Shown here: piece by piece, positions 13,625 through 21,731 of the stretch
How the letters are laid out: each line of letters opens with the position of its first letter
How positions within the stretch are numbered: the stretch's first letter is position 1
Source: a virus
IMG/VR virus record: IMGVR_UViG_3300025904_000143
Coordinates: 1 to 27,900 of that record
DNA length: 27,900 nucleotides
Reading direction: 5' to 3' (one strand)
Program-made: the position numbers and the translations under genes
Notes under the pieces: generated by a model
Told to the model about the DNA's origin: nothing
The model's database searches: none
The model's input: the letters and a program-made list of their open reading frames with translations, nothing else

Positions 13625-13807
13625 ATGAATTTTCTATATATAATATGTGGAATAATAGTAGTCCTGTTTGGGGTGTGGCAAACCGTTTATACAGCAAAAA
13701 AAATTGCGCAAAGGGGAGTAGGTATATTAGGAGCAGATATTCAAATCCTTGGCGTCGGGAATACTTGTATAATATGCGGAATTATTGTAATCGTCCAACA
13801 TATTTAA
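13625..13807 (+). CDS. Small two-pass membrane protein, unknown function
   Basis: A 60-residue protein with two hydrophobic segments, MNFLYIICGIIVVLFGVW (1-18) and CIICGIIVIVQHI (about 48-60). They are joined by a basic, Gly-containing loop (TAKKIAQRGVGILGADIQ). The ICGIIV motif occurs in both segments, so the helices may be an internal duplication. It is on the plus strand, opposite to the phage operon and co-oriented with the SGNH hydrolase downstream (150-bp gap). I do not recognise a family. A competing longer frame overlapping it is rich in Asn, Arg and Tyr without domains and looks like a shadow. Confidence 0.5.
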   Translation: MNFLYIICGIIVVLFGVWQTVYTAKKIAQRGVGILGADIQILGVGNTCIICGIIVIVQHI

Positions 13808-13957
13808 GTAGCCCTCACCAATCGTTAGTTAAGCAGCATGTTAATATTGATCGGGATGACACAATTTTGTTAATGAATTGGACTAGAATAATGTACAATT
13901 TATAGGATATCTATGTCTTACTCAGCTTGTTTAATTAACTGATATCGACCTTCATCT

Positions 13958-14806
13958 ATGAAAAAATACCTGATTCTGCTGATTGCCATTATATCGTTCA
14001 GCTCTTTCACCCAAAAGAAAATACTCTGGGTAGCCATCGGCGATTCCATTACTTATTTAAACGACCACCCGGACGAAACAATGAACCGTGTAACCAGCGG
14101 TTATCTGAGTCGGGTTACGGCCACATTGCCGAACGTGCAATACATTAACCAGGGCCACAACGGTTGGAAATCAACCGACATAGCCGCCAATATTGACAAG
14201 CTGGGACTGGTTAAGGCCGACGTCTACACCATTTTCCTGGGAACCAACGATTGGTGGGGCGGCATTCCCGTTGGCACTATCAACGACTATAAAAATGTAA
14301 CCGGAACGGGGACGGTCTTTGGCTCATTCCGGATCATTATAGACAAGGTGCGCCAGTTGAACAATCAGGCAAAGATCATATTGATAACGCCGATGCAACG
14401 CAGTGATTTTATTTATGTGCTTGATTACAACAACAACGCCTATGGATCTTATAAACAGAAAAATGGGCAGTCGCTTGCGGAAGTCGCTAATGCGGTAATT
14501 GCTATTGGCAAATATGAGCACCTCTCGGTGATCGATATTTATCATGACCCGCGATTTGATATTAAAAACATGGTCAATTTTAAGCGCCTGAAGGACCCGC
14601 AATCCGGTGAATACAAAGATTTTAAGTACCCGCAGTCGACCACAATTCCCTATGATCCAAAAACCGATGAATACCCTTATCCTCCGGCAGCCATAAACAT
14701 GACCTACGACGGCCTGCACCCGTCGGATAAAGGGGATTCGGTTATAGCCCGTTTGGTTGTTGATGCGTTTGACCGGCTGGGTGTTGCTGGCCGAGAGGAT
14801 AAGTAA
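13958..14806 (+). CDS. Secreted SGNH/GDSL hydrolase
   Basis: A 282-residue protein with a signal peptide (about residues 1-18). All four SGNH blocks are present: GDSIT with nucleophile Ser30, an oxyanion Gly in NQGHNGW (about 64-70), LGTNDWW with Asn97, and YDGLHPSDKGD with Asp251 and His254 as catalytic partners. Such enzymes remove acyl or acetyl esters from carbohydrates and lipids. The natural substrate is unknown; acetyl-xylan or surface-glycan deacetylation is typical of Bacteroidota members. The gene is on the plus strand within a mostly minus-strand prophage, next to a signal peptidase and a lipoprotein, suggesting a host-derived block. No clear Bacteroidota promoter is visible just upstream. 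Confidence 0.92.
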   Translation: MKKYLILLIAIISFSSFTQKKILWVAIGDSITYLNDHPDETMNRVTSGYLSRVTATLPNVQYINQGHNGWKSTDIAANIDKLGLVKADVYTIFLGTNDWWGGIPVGTINDYKNVTGTGTVFGSFRIIIDKVRQLNNQAKIILITPMQRSDFIYVLDYNNNAYGSYKQKNGQSLAEVANAVIAIGKYEHLSVIDIYHDPRFDIKNMVNFKRLKDPQSGEYKDFKYPQSTTIPYDPKTDEYPYPPAAINMTYDGLHPSDKGDSVIARLVVDAFDRLGVAGREDK

Positions 14807-14860
14807 TGTTTCAGCTATCCTAAAAAATACTTAGACCCTGACTCAACTTAATCACCTCAT

Positions 14861-15109
14861 TCAACCCACAAGTTCCACTTTCATCTCAAACTCTTCCCGG
14901 CTCAGTTTGCCTTTGCGCAACTGACTAAGGTGTTTTAAGCCGCTTAGCCTGTTAAGCTCGTTTTGGTATAGGTGGCGTTCTTCATCAGTTTTGGGGGCTT
15001 GCTGAAGCCTTAAACGGATAGAGGCACGTGATATCTCGTCCTCCAGCGTATCGGGCGGACAAGTACTGAATTGCTCATAAGTTTTTTGGGGGAGGGGTAC
15101 AGCAGTCAT
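14861..15109 (-). CDS. Small hypothetical protein
   Basis: An 82-residue soluble, highly charged protein with no signal. The N-terminus is Pro-rich (MTAVPLPQKTYEQFSTCPPD). Two helices follow, DEISRASIRLRLQQAP and DEERHLYQNELNRLSGLKHL, and a final SREEFEMKVEL segment. I do not recognise the family. It lies convergent with the SGNH hydrolase (54 bp between stop codons) and downstream of the lipoprotein gene. No terminator hairpin is apparent in the convergent gap. It could be a host gene or phage-derived. Confidence 0.5.
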   Translation of the reverse strand: MTAVPLPQKTYEQFSTCPPDTLEDEISRASIRLRLQQAPKTDEERHLYQNELNRLSGLKHLSQLRKGKLSREEFEMKVELVG

Positions 15110-15203
15110 CAGTTTAGTTTGTTTAACTATTATACGACTGAATGAAAAATTAAGTTTTAAGGTGGCGTTATCATTGTGTTATGAATTGGTCTGAATTCAG
15201 GAT

Positions 15204-15737
15204 TCATGGCATTCGCCCGGGTTTTCGGCTGGACAATGCAAGGTGTTTTGTTCTTATCACGTTGAAAAGGGGATCGCTATAATAACTGGTGTCTGATGTG
15301 GAGTACAGGTGTAGTTTGACATTAAAAGAGCCTTCGGTGATATTTATTCTGGACGGTCCATTACCAATACCGCCAGAAAATGAGCCCTGTGCACGATCTC
15401 CATCAGAACTTCTGATGGTAATTATGCCACTGTCCAGAAAATAGGGTTCGCTATTTCCGACCTTGAATTTAATAAGTGCTTCATAGTAAGGACTGTCCAG
15501 GCGAAAAGTCCCCGGGTGAAATGTGCTGTCGATAAATAGATCAATGTAATCTTTCCCGGATGTGGCTTCTAACATGAATGTGTTATTATCATACCATGAA
15601 GCGTCTGGTTGGGCGATTTTACTTATGCCGTTTACTTTCCAATAGATATTGTTGTCGGGTTGCGGATCGTTCTTCTTGCAAGAGCTGATGATTGTGATCA
15701 AAATCAGCAGTGCGGATAATTTGGATAAAAGGTTCAT
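15204..15737 (-). CDS. Small lipoprotein with DUF6252-like beta domain
   Basis: A 177-residue lipoprotein. A hydrophobic signal (about 1-19) ends in the lipobox IISSC with Cys20 followed by KKND. A Lys-Lys-Asn-Asp tail after the Cys is not the export signal recognised for surface lipoproteins, so the periplasmic face is as likely as the outside. The mature part is beta-rich (WKVNGISKIAQPDASWYDNN, then LEATSGKDYIDLFI, then GTFRLDSPYYEALIKF). It resembles the family DUF6252 (a 'K-NG-W-A-' opening followed by calycin-like strands). The function of that family is unknown. The upstream stretch (15738-15894) contains no strong promoter match but has AT-rich short repeats next to the signal peptidase. 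Confidence 0.8.
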   Translation of the reverse strand: MNLLSKLSALLILITIISSCKKNDPQPDNNIYWKVNGISKIAQPDASWYDNNTFMLEATSGKDYIDLFIDSTFHPGTFRLDSPYYEALIKFKVGNSEPYFLDSGIITIRSSDGDRAQGSFSGGIGNGPSRINITEGSFNVKLHLYSTSDTSYYSDPLFNVIRTKHLALSSRKPGRMP

Positions 15738-15854
15738 GATATAAGGCTTTTAGGTATAGAGCGGCTGATGACCGCAATGTTTAATGCGTCATTATAATGT
15801 TACAATATTGACAGAGTTAAATACTCTTGTTTTAACTTCATGCAAATCCAGCGA

Positions 15855-15894
15855 TCCACTAATTAACTAATCTCTAATTAACTAATCTCTAACC
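15855..15894. repeat. CTAATTAACTAATCTCTAA tandem repeat
   Basis: Two to three near-identical units, CTAATTAACTAATCTCTAAT then TAACTAATCTCTAACC, abut the stop codon of the signal peptidase gene. It is the only short-repeat tract seen at the 3' end of a host-type gene rather than in a 5' leader. Confidence 0.5.
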
Positions 15895-16989
15895 TTAATT
15901 TATCGGTTTAAACACCCTGTTCCACCTGATCTTATTGAAAAAGCTTTGTGTTGAATCGGAACTGAAGAACGTGATGATCGCCTTGCCTACAATATGGTCT
16001 TCTGGAACATAGCCCCAGAAGCGGCAGTCGAGCGAGTTGTGGCGGTTGTCGCCCATCATCCAGTAATAGTTCATTTTGAAGATGTAGCTGGTTGCTTTTT
16101 GTCCGTTCAGGAGGATGTCTTTGCCCTGGGTTTCCACTTTGTTATGCTCATATAATTCGATTGCGCGGCGGTATAAAGCCATGGTCGAATCATTCAGCGG
16201 AATAGTGTATCCGCGCTTGGGCAAGGTGAGCGGACCGAAGTTATCCTGGTTCCATTTGAAATGAGCATTGTGCGGGAAAACCAATGAATCCCACTGACCG
16301 GCAGGCAGCACCACAGGCGTTACGTTTTTGATATAAGGCTGGCTTTTTAAGGCCGAGAGGTTTTTATAAGGAACAGTTACGGCGCTGCCATCGGTTTCAG
16401 ATGGTTTCACACCTAAATCAGTATAGAACTGTGGGTTGATGTTAGAACCATCGGTAACAATACGATAATCAGTCTGCGACTCAGGCGCATTCGGAGCGGC
16501 CTTGCCATTGATGTATACTTGCCCGTTTACGATGGTCAGCACATCACCAGGCGTTGCCTGGCAGCGTTTAATGAGGGCGGTGCGTTCATCTACAGGGCGG
16601 TTATATTGCGGATCGGCTTCTTCGGGTTTATTGAATACTACGATGTCGCCTTTTTTTACTTCGGATATTCCGGGCAGGCGCCAATAAGGTAGTTTGATCA
16701 GGTCGGTATAAGTTTTTATGCCATAAACGGTTGGCTCGGTAAAAGGTATAGAAAGCGGCGTATTGGCAATGCGCGGACCGTAGCTGATCTTGCTCACAAA
16801 AAGGTAATCGCCAACCAATTGCGTTCCTTCCATAGAGCCGGAAGGGATAGCATAGGCCGAAAACAATAATCCGCGGATAATAGTAGCGGCAACCAGTGCG
16901 AACAGCAAGGCATCCATCCACTCGCGCAGTTTGCTTTTTTTAGGTTTTTGCGTATCAGTCTTTTTCCGGAACGGCCATTTCCAATTCAT
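15895..16989 (-). CDS. lepB: Signal peptidase I
   Basis: A 364-residue membrane-bound serine protease that cuts signal peptides. A basic N-terminus and one membrane helix (about 24-45) are followed by the catalytic box AIPSGSMEGT, where Ser52 is the nucleophile. The box TALIKRCQATPGD carries the general base Lys141. The last box MMGDNRHNSLDCRFWGYVP lies near residues 310-330. Between the catalytic boxes and the C-terminal box is the long insertion typical of Bacteroidota signal peptidases, which makes the protein much longer than proteobacterial LepB. It appears intact. This gene is usually a core chromosomal gene and its presence between phage modules is unexpected (see finding). It may be a second paralogue. 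Its upstream region holds no clear promoter element. Confidence 0.96.
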   Translation of the reverse strand: MNWKWPFRKKTDTQKPKKSKLREWMDALLFALVAATIIRGLLFSAYAIPSGSMEGTQLVGDYLFVSKISYGPRIANTPLSIPFTEPTVYGIKTYTDLIKLPYWRLPGISEVKKGDIVVFNKPEEADPQYNRPVDERTALIKRCQATPGDVLTIVNGQVYINGKAAPNAPESQTDYRIVTDGSNINPQFYTDLGVKPSETDGSAVTVPYKNLSALKSQPYIKNVTPVVLPAGQWDSLVFPHNAHFKWNQDNFGPLTLPKRGYTIPLNDSTMALYRRAIELYEHNKVETQGKDILLNGQKATSYIFKMNYYWMMGDNRHNSLDCRFWGYVPEDHIVGKAIITFFSSDSTQSFFNKIRWNRVFKPIN

Positions 16990-17115
16990 GATAAATATGA
17001 TTTATCATGTTAGATGGGGGTAGGGGCAAATTGTTACAATGAAAGAGAATAATTTTATTGTGACAACATCTACAAAGTTTTGGAAGATGATATTTCTCGC
17101 ACAAATTATCCGCCG

Positions 17116-17259
17116 CGTCATTGCGAGAAGCCGGCAGGGTTAAGTGTAGGGGGGCGACGAAGCAATCCCAAACTATACAGGGCGAATGGGCAGGTGTAGA
17201 ACTTGCATAGCCTCTCTGCCAATCGGGGATTGCTTCGTCGTACACTCCTCGCAATGACG
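17116..17259. repeat. CGTCATTGCG-family palindromic repeat, copy B
   Basis: It starts CGTCATTGCGAGAAGCCGGC and ends ACTCCTCGCAATGACG. Inside are the blocks CGAAGCAATCCCAAACTATA and GAACTTGCATAG shared with copy A, and GGGGATTGCTTCGTCG where copy A has the TCCGCTAGCTAGCGGA palindrome. It occupies most of the gap between signal peptidase and the small HTH-like gene. The rest of 16990-17362 shows no gene. Confidence 0.8.
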
Positions 17260-17362
17260 TGGTGGTTCATTTAATTTTGTCATTTCATCTTCAGAGAGGC
17301 GAGGTTTTTACAGCTCAGCGTGACGCTCGTCTTTGCCAACAAAGTCGGAAGCGTTGATAATA

Positions 17363-17596
17363 TTAATTCTCCTCAAAACTATTCAACGCCCGCCATATGG
17401 TGCGTTCATCCCTGTTGAATTTTCCTTCAGCCTCTAATACTGCCTGGTTTTTGGTAATACCGCGTGTCTGAATTTGCGCCTGTACCCAAAGGTATATTTC
17501 ACGGTAAGTAAAAATTTTGGCAGTGATGAACCCGGCTTTGTACAGTTCAGAAAATATGCCGTCGTCGAATAGGGTGTTGGCGATTTTGATGTTCAT
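17363..17596 (-). CDS. Small helix-turn-helix-like phage protein
   Basis: A 77-residue protein, predicted helical. The C-terminal half (GITKNQAVLEAEGKFNRDER, then TIWRALNSFEEN) reads as a helix-turn-helix, where a conserved GKF-R-ER-IWRAL-type recognition helix is expected. The N-terminal half (FDDGIFSELYKAGFITAKIF, then TYREIYLWVQAQI) is an ordinary helical region. It is downstream of the tape-measure gene on the same strand, so a co-transcribed regulator or small virion-associated protein is possible. The HTH call is by eye and tentative. Confidence 0.5.
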   Translation of the reverse strand: MNIKIANTLFDDGIFSELYKAGFITAKIFTYREIYLWVQAQIQTRGITKNQAVLEAEGKFNRDERTIWRALNSFEEN

Positions 17597-17690
17597 TGGG
17601 GTTGGTTGTAGTGGTTGTAGCAGTTGTATTGGTTGTAGAAGTTATAGAGGTTATAAAAGTTGAGCAAGTCAGCCTTTTAGCATTCAGCTT
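17597..17690. repeat. GGTTGTAGTGGTTGTAGCAG short-repeat leader
   Basis: TTGGTTGTAGTGGTTGTAGC, then AGTTGTATTGGTTGTAGAAG units, directly upstream of the small HTH-like gene. It belongs to the same family as 8743-8845 and 23840-23895. Its mRNA reads CAACCACTACAACC, almost free of G. Confidence 0.6.
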
Positions 17691-17698
17691 TCACCTCC

Positions 17699-18796
17699 TT
17701 AAAGATTAACCCGGTTGATAGTTTGAGCGAGGATATTTTGCTCAGTATTGATGTCCTTCACATCGACATAAACAGGAGGGAAGTTATTGATCATTTGATA
17801 GGCTACCGTGTTGGCTAAATTTTTCTGATCATTTACCGGTTGATTGTAATAGCGGTTGGCATTGCCGCCATCGGTAAATATGCCGCCTACGGCGTAGCCC
17901 TTTGATAGGTTGGGGACAGAAAAGTCCCGGCCGCCATAGGCTACATTAATGGCGCTAACCAGGTTTCGTGCCCATGGATCGCGCATGGCTTCGGATACCA
18001 CTACAGCTTCACCTGATTGGAGATAGGCATTGGTATCGTCGGTACGGTTGTAACCGGATAATAAAGCCCCCTTCCCGTCCGATTTGAAATAACCGCCTTT
18101 AGCGAGCGCTGGCGGTTGTTGTTTGCTGATAATGGCCAATTGTGCAGCCGTTTGGGCAACAATGGCGCCTATGGCTATCGTTCCTAAGGTTGCTTCAGCT
18201 TTGGTAATGGCAACGGCTCCGTTTATAATTGCCTGCGCCCTTGCTGCGGTTTGGTCGGCTTTAAATGCCTTTTTCTTTGCTGCATTCTCTAAATTATCGT
18301 AGCGCTGGTTAATCCTTGCTATTTTAGCTTTATCATCTCCGGCTGCTGCTATTGCTGCCTTTCTTGCTTTCTCGTCTTTCGCTATTTCATAATCACGCCT
18401 GGCATCATTACTTTTGGTCATAACAGAAAAAACAGTATCGGCAGTTTTTTGCGTACTATCGATGATGCTTGACCTGATCTTCTCCTGCGACGCCTTTGTA
18501 TCAGTTTCAATTTTTTTATTGGCGACCTGGTTAGCTGCCACTGCCGAATTACCGCCATCCACTGCCGCCTTTTTATAATATCCGATTACATTGCCAAACG
18601 CTTTTTTGAAACCGGTACTAAAGAAACTGAATATTCCATTACTTGTTTTTTGGGCAGTACCAGATATTTCGTTGAGAGTGACCTTCACACCTTTTGCAAT
18701 TTCCTGGTTCATGATCTTGGCGCCTTCTAATTGCTCTTGCGCGTTGCTGTTTACCTGCACATCGATCGTAATCGTTTTCTTAATATCGTCTGTCAT
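17699..18796 (-). CDS. Short phage tail tape-measure protein
   Basis: A 365-residue protein. The N-terminus (about 1-60) and the helical, Ala/Lys/Gln-rich middle (about 70-200, with SVMTKSNDARRDYEIAKDEK) are coiled-coil-like. A hydrophobic stretch (about 200-222, LGTIAIGAIVAQTAAQLAII) follows. The C-terminal block KGGYFKSDGKGALLSGYNRT, then SGEAVVVSEAMRDPWARNLV, is the recognisable end of Bacteroidota tape-measure proteins. The length is well below the 600-1200 residues usual for siphophages. Either an internal part is missing or this is a compact form. At about 0.15 nm per residue (textbook helix rise) it would set a tail of roughly 55 nm. It lies downstream of a host-type secreted gene. Confidence 0.75.
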   Translation of the reverse strand: MTDDIKKTITIDVQVNSNAQEQLEGAKIMNQEIAKGVKVTLNEISGTAQKTSNGIFSFFSTGFKKAFGNVIGYYKKAAVDGGNSAVAANQVANKKIETDTKASQEKIRSSIIDSTQKTADTVFSVMTKSNDARRDYEIAKDEKARKAAIAAAGDDKAKIARINQRYDNLENAAKKKAFKADQTAARAQAIINGAVAITKAEATLGTIAIGAIVAQTAAQLAIISKQQPPALAKGGYFKSDGKGALLSGYNRTDDTNAYLQSGEAVVVSEAMRDPWARNLVSAINVAYGGRDFSVPNLSKGYAVGGIFTDGGNANRYYNQPVNDQKNLANTVAYQMINNFPPVYVDVKDINTEQNILAQTINRVNL

Positions 18797-18888
18797 TATA
18801 AATAAATTTCAATTATGTAATAAATGCCAATTGGCATAGTTTGTTATTGGTAAATGGTTTTTAAAGCATCAAAAAAATAGTGATTTAT

Positions 18889-19452
18889 TTAGAGATCAGC
18901 TCGTCTTTTGTCGGATACCATTTTCGTAAGAGAGGTATCCGCATAAAAAAGCACCAATATTAATGATTGGCCTACGGGTTCGATTTGCACTCCCATAGCG
19001 TTCTTGTTTTTCGCTAGCCATATAGTTTTGACTATAATATCTTTTGACCATATCTTCCTGATCTTAGCATCGGTACTTCTGAATTCGGGATAGTTATCTG
19101 CCTCAAAAGGCTTACCATAAACTGCTGTAATATCATGAGCCAGGCTATCATATTCATCTAGTATGTCGTTGTCGCTATACTCAAATGAGAATATTGCTTG
19201 ATATGCTTTATTTTTGACGAATTCTACAAGAAGACGAAAAACAGGTCTTTGACTTAAAGAAAAATCTGAAAACGTCAGCTCGTTTTTTGTACAGAGTGAA
19301 TCTATTTGTCTGCCACCTTTTGCAAGCACAGCAGCTTTTACCGTAGCTGAATCGCTTCCAAACGGAATATCCATAAAGCCGTCTATTGATTTCTTTTGAG
19401 CGAAGGCCAGGCAAGGGAGTAAAAGTATAAGGAGAAATAGAATCTTTTTCAT
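18889..19452 (-). CDS. Secreted protein of unknown function, probable moron
   Basis: A 187-residue protein with a clear signal peptide (MKKILFLLILLLPCLAFAQK, cleavage after AFA). The mature part is a small mixed alpha/beta domain (DGFMDIPFGSDSATVKAAVL, then FRLLVEFVKNKAYQAIFSFE). The opening 'G(F/I)..IPFGSD...VK..(L/V)..KGG' recalls small Bacteroidota secreted proteins with repeating FG-type openings, but I cannot name a family. It has its own promoter of the Bacteroidota type (19481-19512) and sits between tail genes. That is the usual signature of a moron: a gene added to a prophage and expressed on its own. Its role could be host-fitness or superinfection-related; the sequence does not say. 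Confidence 0.7.
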   Translation of the reverse strand: MKKILFLLILLLPCLAFAQKKSIDGFMDIPFGSDSATVKAAVLAKGGRQIDSLCTKNELTFSDFSLSQRPVFRLLVEFVKNKAYQAIFSFEYSDNDILDEYDSLAHDITAVYGKPFEADNYPEFRSTDAKIRKIWSKDIIVKTIWLAKNKNAMGVQIEPVGQSLILVLFYADTSLTKMVSDKRRADL

Positions 19453-19480
19453 AAGTAATAAGGTTTGCTAAGTATGTTAG

Positions 19481-19512
19481 CAAATATAAAAACCGGCGGC
19501 GTATTTTCCAAA
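19481..19512 (-). promoter_or_regulatory. Bacteroidota-type promoter for the 187-residue secreted gene
   Basis: On the minus strand TTTG lies at 19512-19509 and TATATTTG at 19488-19481, with a 20-base spacer. This fits the TTTG-N(17-23)-TAnnTTTG consensus of Bacteroidota sigma-ABfr promoters. The ATG at 19452 lies 28 bases after the -7 element. The best such match I found in the window. Confidence 0.6.
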
Positions 19513-19524
19513 TATTTTAATTGG

Positions 19525-21630
19525 CTATCCCAGCTTTGCCAGTTCAACTTTGCAAGGCTGCCCTTTGCGCCAACTGTCTATTTTGTTGATATAATAATAG
19601 GCGTTGTCTTGCTCCAGGTAGACCGGTATCATCAGATCCAACTCTAAAATATCGCGGGGAATTAGCAGAAAATAGCGGATCACCTTCCTGGTTTGGGTTA
19701 GCACTTTTTGCAGTTCGGGATAATACTTTGTTTTTAATCCGGGCATTGTTGAACCCGCTGTTCCTGGCATGTCACAGAAGCAAAGGTTGTAATCGCCTTC
19801 GGGTTTGTAGAAGTAAGGGGTCGAAATAATATCATTTACTACCATATTGGTAGTGCCATCTGTAAACGTAACGGTTTTACCGGATGGCAGGCGGGTTTTC
19901 TGATCGACCAGAATGCGCGGCCAAACGCCAATGCTAAAATCCATACTGCCTGAAGTATTGTCGATCATCTTTATCTGAGCAATTTGCCCGGTGACGTAAG
20001 GGCGATTGAGTGTAGGCGCAAACTGACTTTGGAAAAGATCGACTGTTGCAGGCAGCGTAGTATTGTTGATATCGATCTGGGCATCGGCGAAGCCTTTGGG
20101 CAGCACATTGTCATCTTCCTTGTATTTCATGTAATTCGCCTGCGCATAATTTCCTAATTGAAATGATACCTGTTTGCCCTGATCGATACATTTGCCTGTC
20201 CAATCTTTTGCGATGGGAATATTGTTCACGATGTCACGCAGGGAATTAAAACTTACTGTTCGTGTAGCGTTATCTGTTTGACAAATGATGCCAAAGCGTT
20301 GCAGGGTATCTTTCAGCAGATCTTTCTGGCTTATATCAGGGAATATACGTTCGCATTGGACAGTCTGATCAAACTGCACCGTTGTATTCTGACTCTCGAT
20401 AACCAGCGTTGCACCGGGATAAATATGTGCATTGGAACCCGACAAACCTTGCCACGAATAGCCGATAAAGATTCCGCCATCTGCAGGCAGGGTAGTTTCA
20501 CACGAAACCACGGTATTGTACAAATGCTGATAGCCGGTAATATGGCTTCCGCTTGTACCGGGGTCTCTAACCCACCCGTTTGGGTTAGTACTGTTCTTTT
20601 CGCCGCCATTAAATGCAAATTGCACGCTGACAATTGACGTGTCGGGCACGGATGGGTAATCGGGATCGCGATAATAAATAATTGCATTCAGGGCGCTTGG
20701 ATCGGTATCTGGCGTTATGCGGCCGTAAAGGTAAACATGCGGAAAAGTGACGGTCACCTTAACGGAATTGGTTTTTTGCGACGTAAATAACTGACCCGAA
20801 AACTGTTTAGACGGATCGGACATAATACTGTTCCAGCTTAAAACTCCGTCGGGATTGAGCGCATTTGGATGGTTTAATTGTGTGGCGGTTTGATTGGCCG
20901 CACTCATACCCCTCACGTCCGGCTGATTTTGGTAATCGCTACCATGCTGCCAGGAGCTATTGCTGAACTGACAAATGAGCAATGGATAAAGCGGATCGTC
21001 AAGCAATGATCCTTTGCCTTTATATCCAGCCGATTGCAGCAGCAGGTCGATAGCAGATTTGATAAAGAAGCCAGGCCGCAGATGATGTACATCAATGGGT
21101 GGTGTAAAATCCTGACCATTCATAAAGCCGTAGTCGATAACCGGGTATATCCATCCATCGGTTTTGGTTTGTGAAGTGGCTGCGTTTTGCAGGTTCCAGG
21201 TATGATCGTAGGGCTTCCAAACCAAATTTCGCCCATAGTTGGTCCACTGGCTGGTACTGTCGCCCATATCATATAGTTTGCCGTCTATCGCATCGAAAAA
21301 GTCGACATTGCCCGATAATACAGTGATGTTAGCGTTATCCTGCTCGACATTATTGAGTTCGGCAATGCCATAAGGGATAATCTCAAGGCCATCCTGAATT
21401 AGCCTTGCCGGATATTGCTGATACGGTGCATTGGTGGTAAAGGCGATATCATCCGGGAAGCCCAATGTCTGCCGGTTGCGCTGGGTGAGCGGCAGCTTGA
21501 ACTGGTTACTGGTGTTGCCTTGTTGATTCTGCACCTCTGCCAGGTTATTGATCTGAAAGGTGAGGGCGATGGGACTGTCATCGTTCAGGTCGACGAGCTG
21601 ATCGGAGATGTATAATTGGAGTTGGTTCAT
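19525..21630 (-). CDS. Large phage tail/baseplate-like protein
   Basis: A 701-residue protein with no signal peptide. The N-terminus (MNQLQLYISDQLVDLNDDSP, then IALTFQINNLAEVQNQQGNT, then SNQFKLPLTQRNRQTLGFPD) is a conserved opening of large Bacteroidota prophage tail proteins that follow the tape measure. It continues with a ligand-type beta-rich stretch and ends at an EYRYF-type C-terminus (QDNAYYYINKIDSWRKGQPC). I read it as a distal-tail or hub/baseplate protein, but have no catalytic motif to support an enzymatic claim. Transcription order is unusual because it lies upstream of the tape measure. The stop codon is followed within 72 bp by the secreted gene promoter. Confidence 0.6.
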   Translation of the reverse strand: MNQLQLYISDQLVDLNDDSPIALTFQINNLAEVQNQQGNTSNQFKLPLTQRNRQTLGFPDDIAFTTNAPYQQYPARLIQDGLEIIPYGIAELNNVEQDNANITVLSGNVDFFDAIDGKLYDMGDSTSQWTNYGRNLVWKPYDHTWNLQNAATSQTKTDGWIYPVIDYGFMNGQDFTPPIDVHHLRPGFFIKSAIDLLLQSAGYKGKGSLLDDPLYPLLICQFSNSSWQHGSDYQNQPDVRGMSAANQTATQLNHPNALNPDGVLSWNSIMSDPSKQFSGQLFTSQKTNSVKVTVTFPHVYLYGRITPDTDPSALNAIIYYRDPDYPSVPDTSIVSVQFAFNGGEKNSTNPNGWVRDPGTSGSHITGYQHLYNTVVSCETTLPADGGIFIGYSWQGLSGSNAHIYPGATLVIESQNTTVQFDQTVQCERIFPDISQKDLLKDTLQRFGIICQTDNATRTVSFNSLRDIVNNIPIAKDWTGKCIDQGKQVSFQLGNYAQANYMKYKEDDNVLPKGFADAQIDINNTTLPATVDLFQSQFAPTLNRPYVTGQIAQIKMIDNTSGSMDFSIGVWPRILVDQKTRLPSGKTVTFTDGTTNMVVNDIISTPYFYKPEGDYNLCFCDMPGTAGSTMPGLKTKYYPELQKVLTQTRKVIRYFLLIPRDILELDLMIPVYLEQDNAYYYINKIDSWRKGQPCKVELAKLG

Positions 21631-21632
21631 GG

Positions 21633-21720
21633 GTGGTCATTAGTCATTGGTCATTAGTCAATGGTAAATAAGTGGTCAATATTCAATTAGTAGCTTATCG
21701 GCTTTGATCAATTATTCGCC
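21633..21720. repeat. TGGTCATTAGTCATTGG short-repeat leader
   Basis: GGTGGTCATTAGTCATTGGT, then CATTAGTCAATGG, upstream of the 701-residue gene. The same unit appears near 2215-2230, 24341-24356 and 24995-25012. These tracts lie upstream of coding starts and often carry a spurious CAT (a start codon on the other strand). Confidence 0.6.
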
Positions 21721-21731
21721 ACTCACCAAAA

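Noticed and set aside
13585-13905. A 106-codon plus-strand frame overlapping the small membrane protein
   Set aside because: Its composition (Asn, Arg, Tyr, Ser) lacks hydrophobic or domain structure, while the overlapping 60-codon frame gives two clean membrane helices.
16955-17254. A 99-codon frame upstream of the signal peptidase
   Set aside because: Most of it translates the CGTCATTGCG repeat, and such frames recur wherever this repeat occurs.
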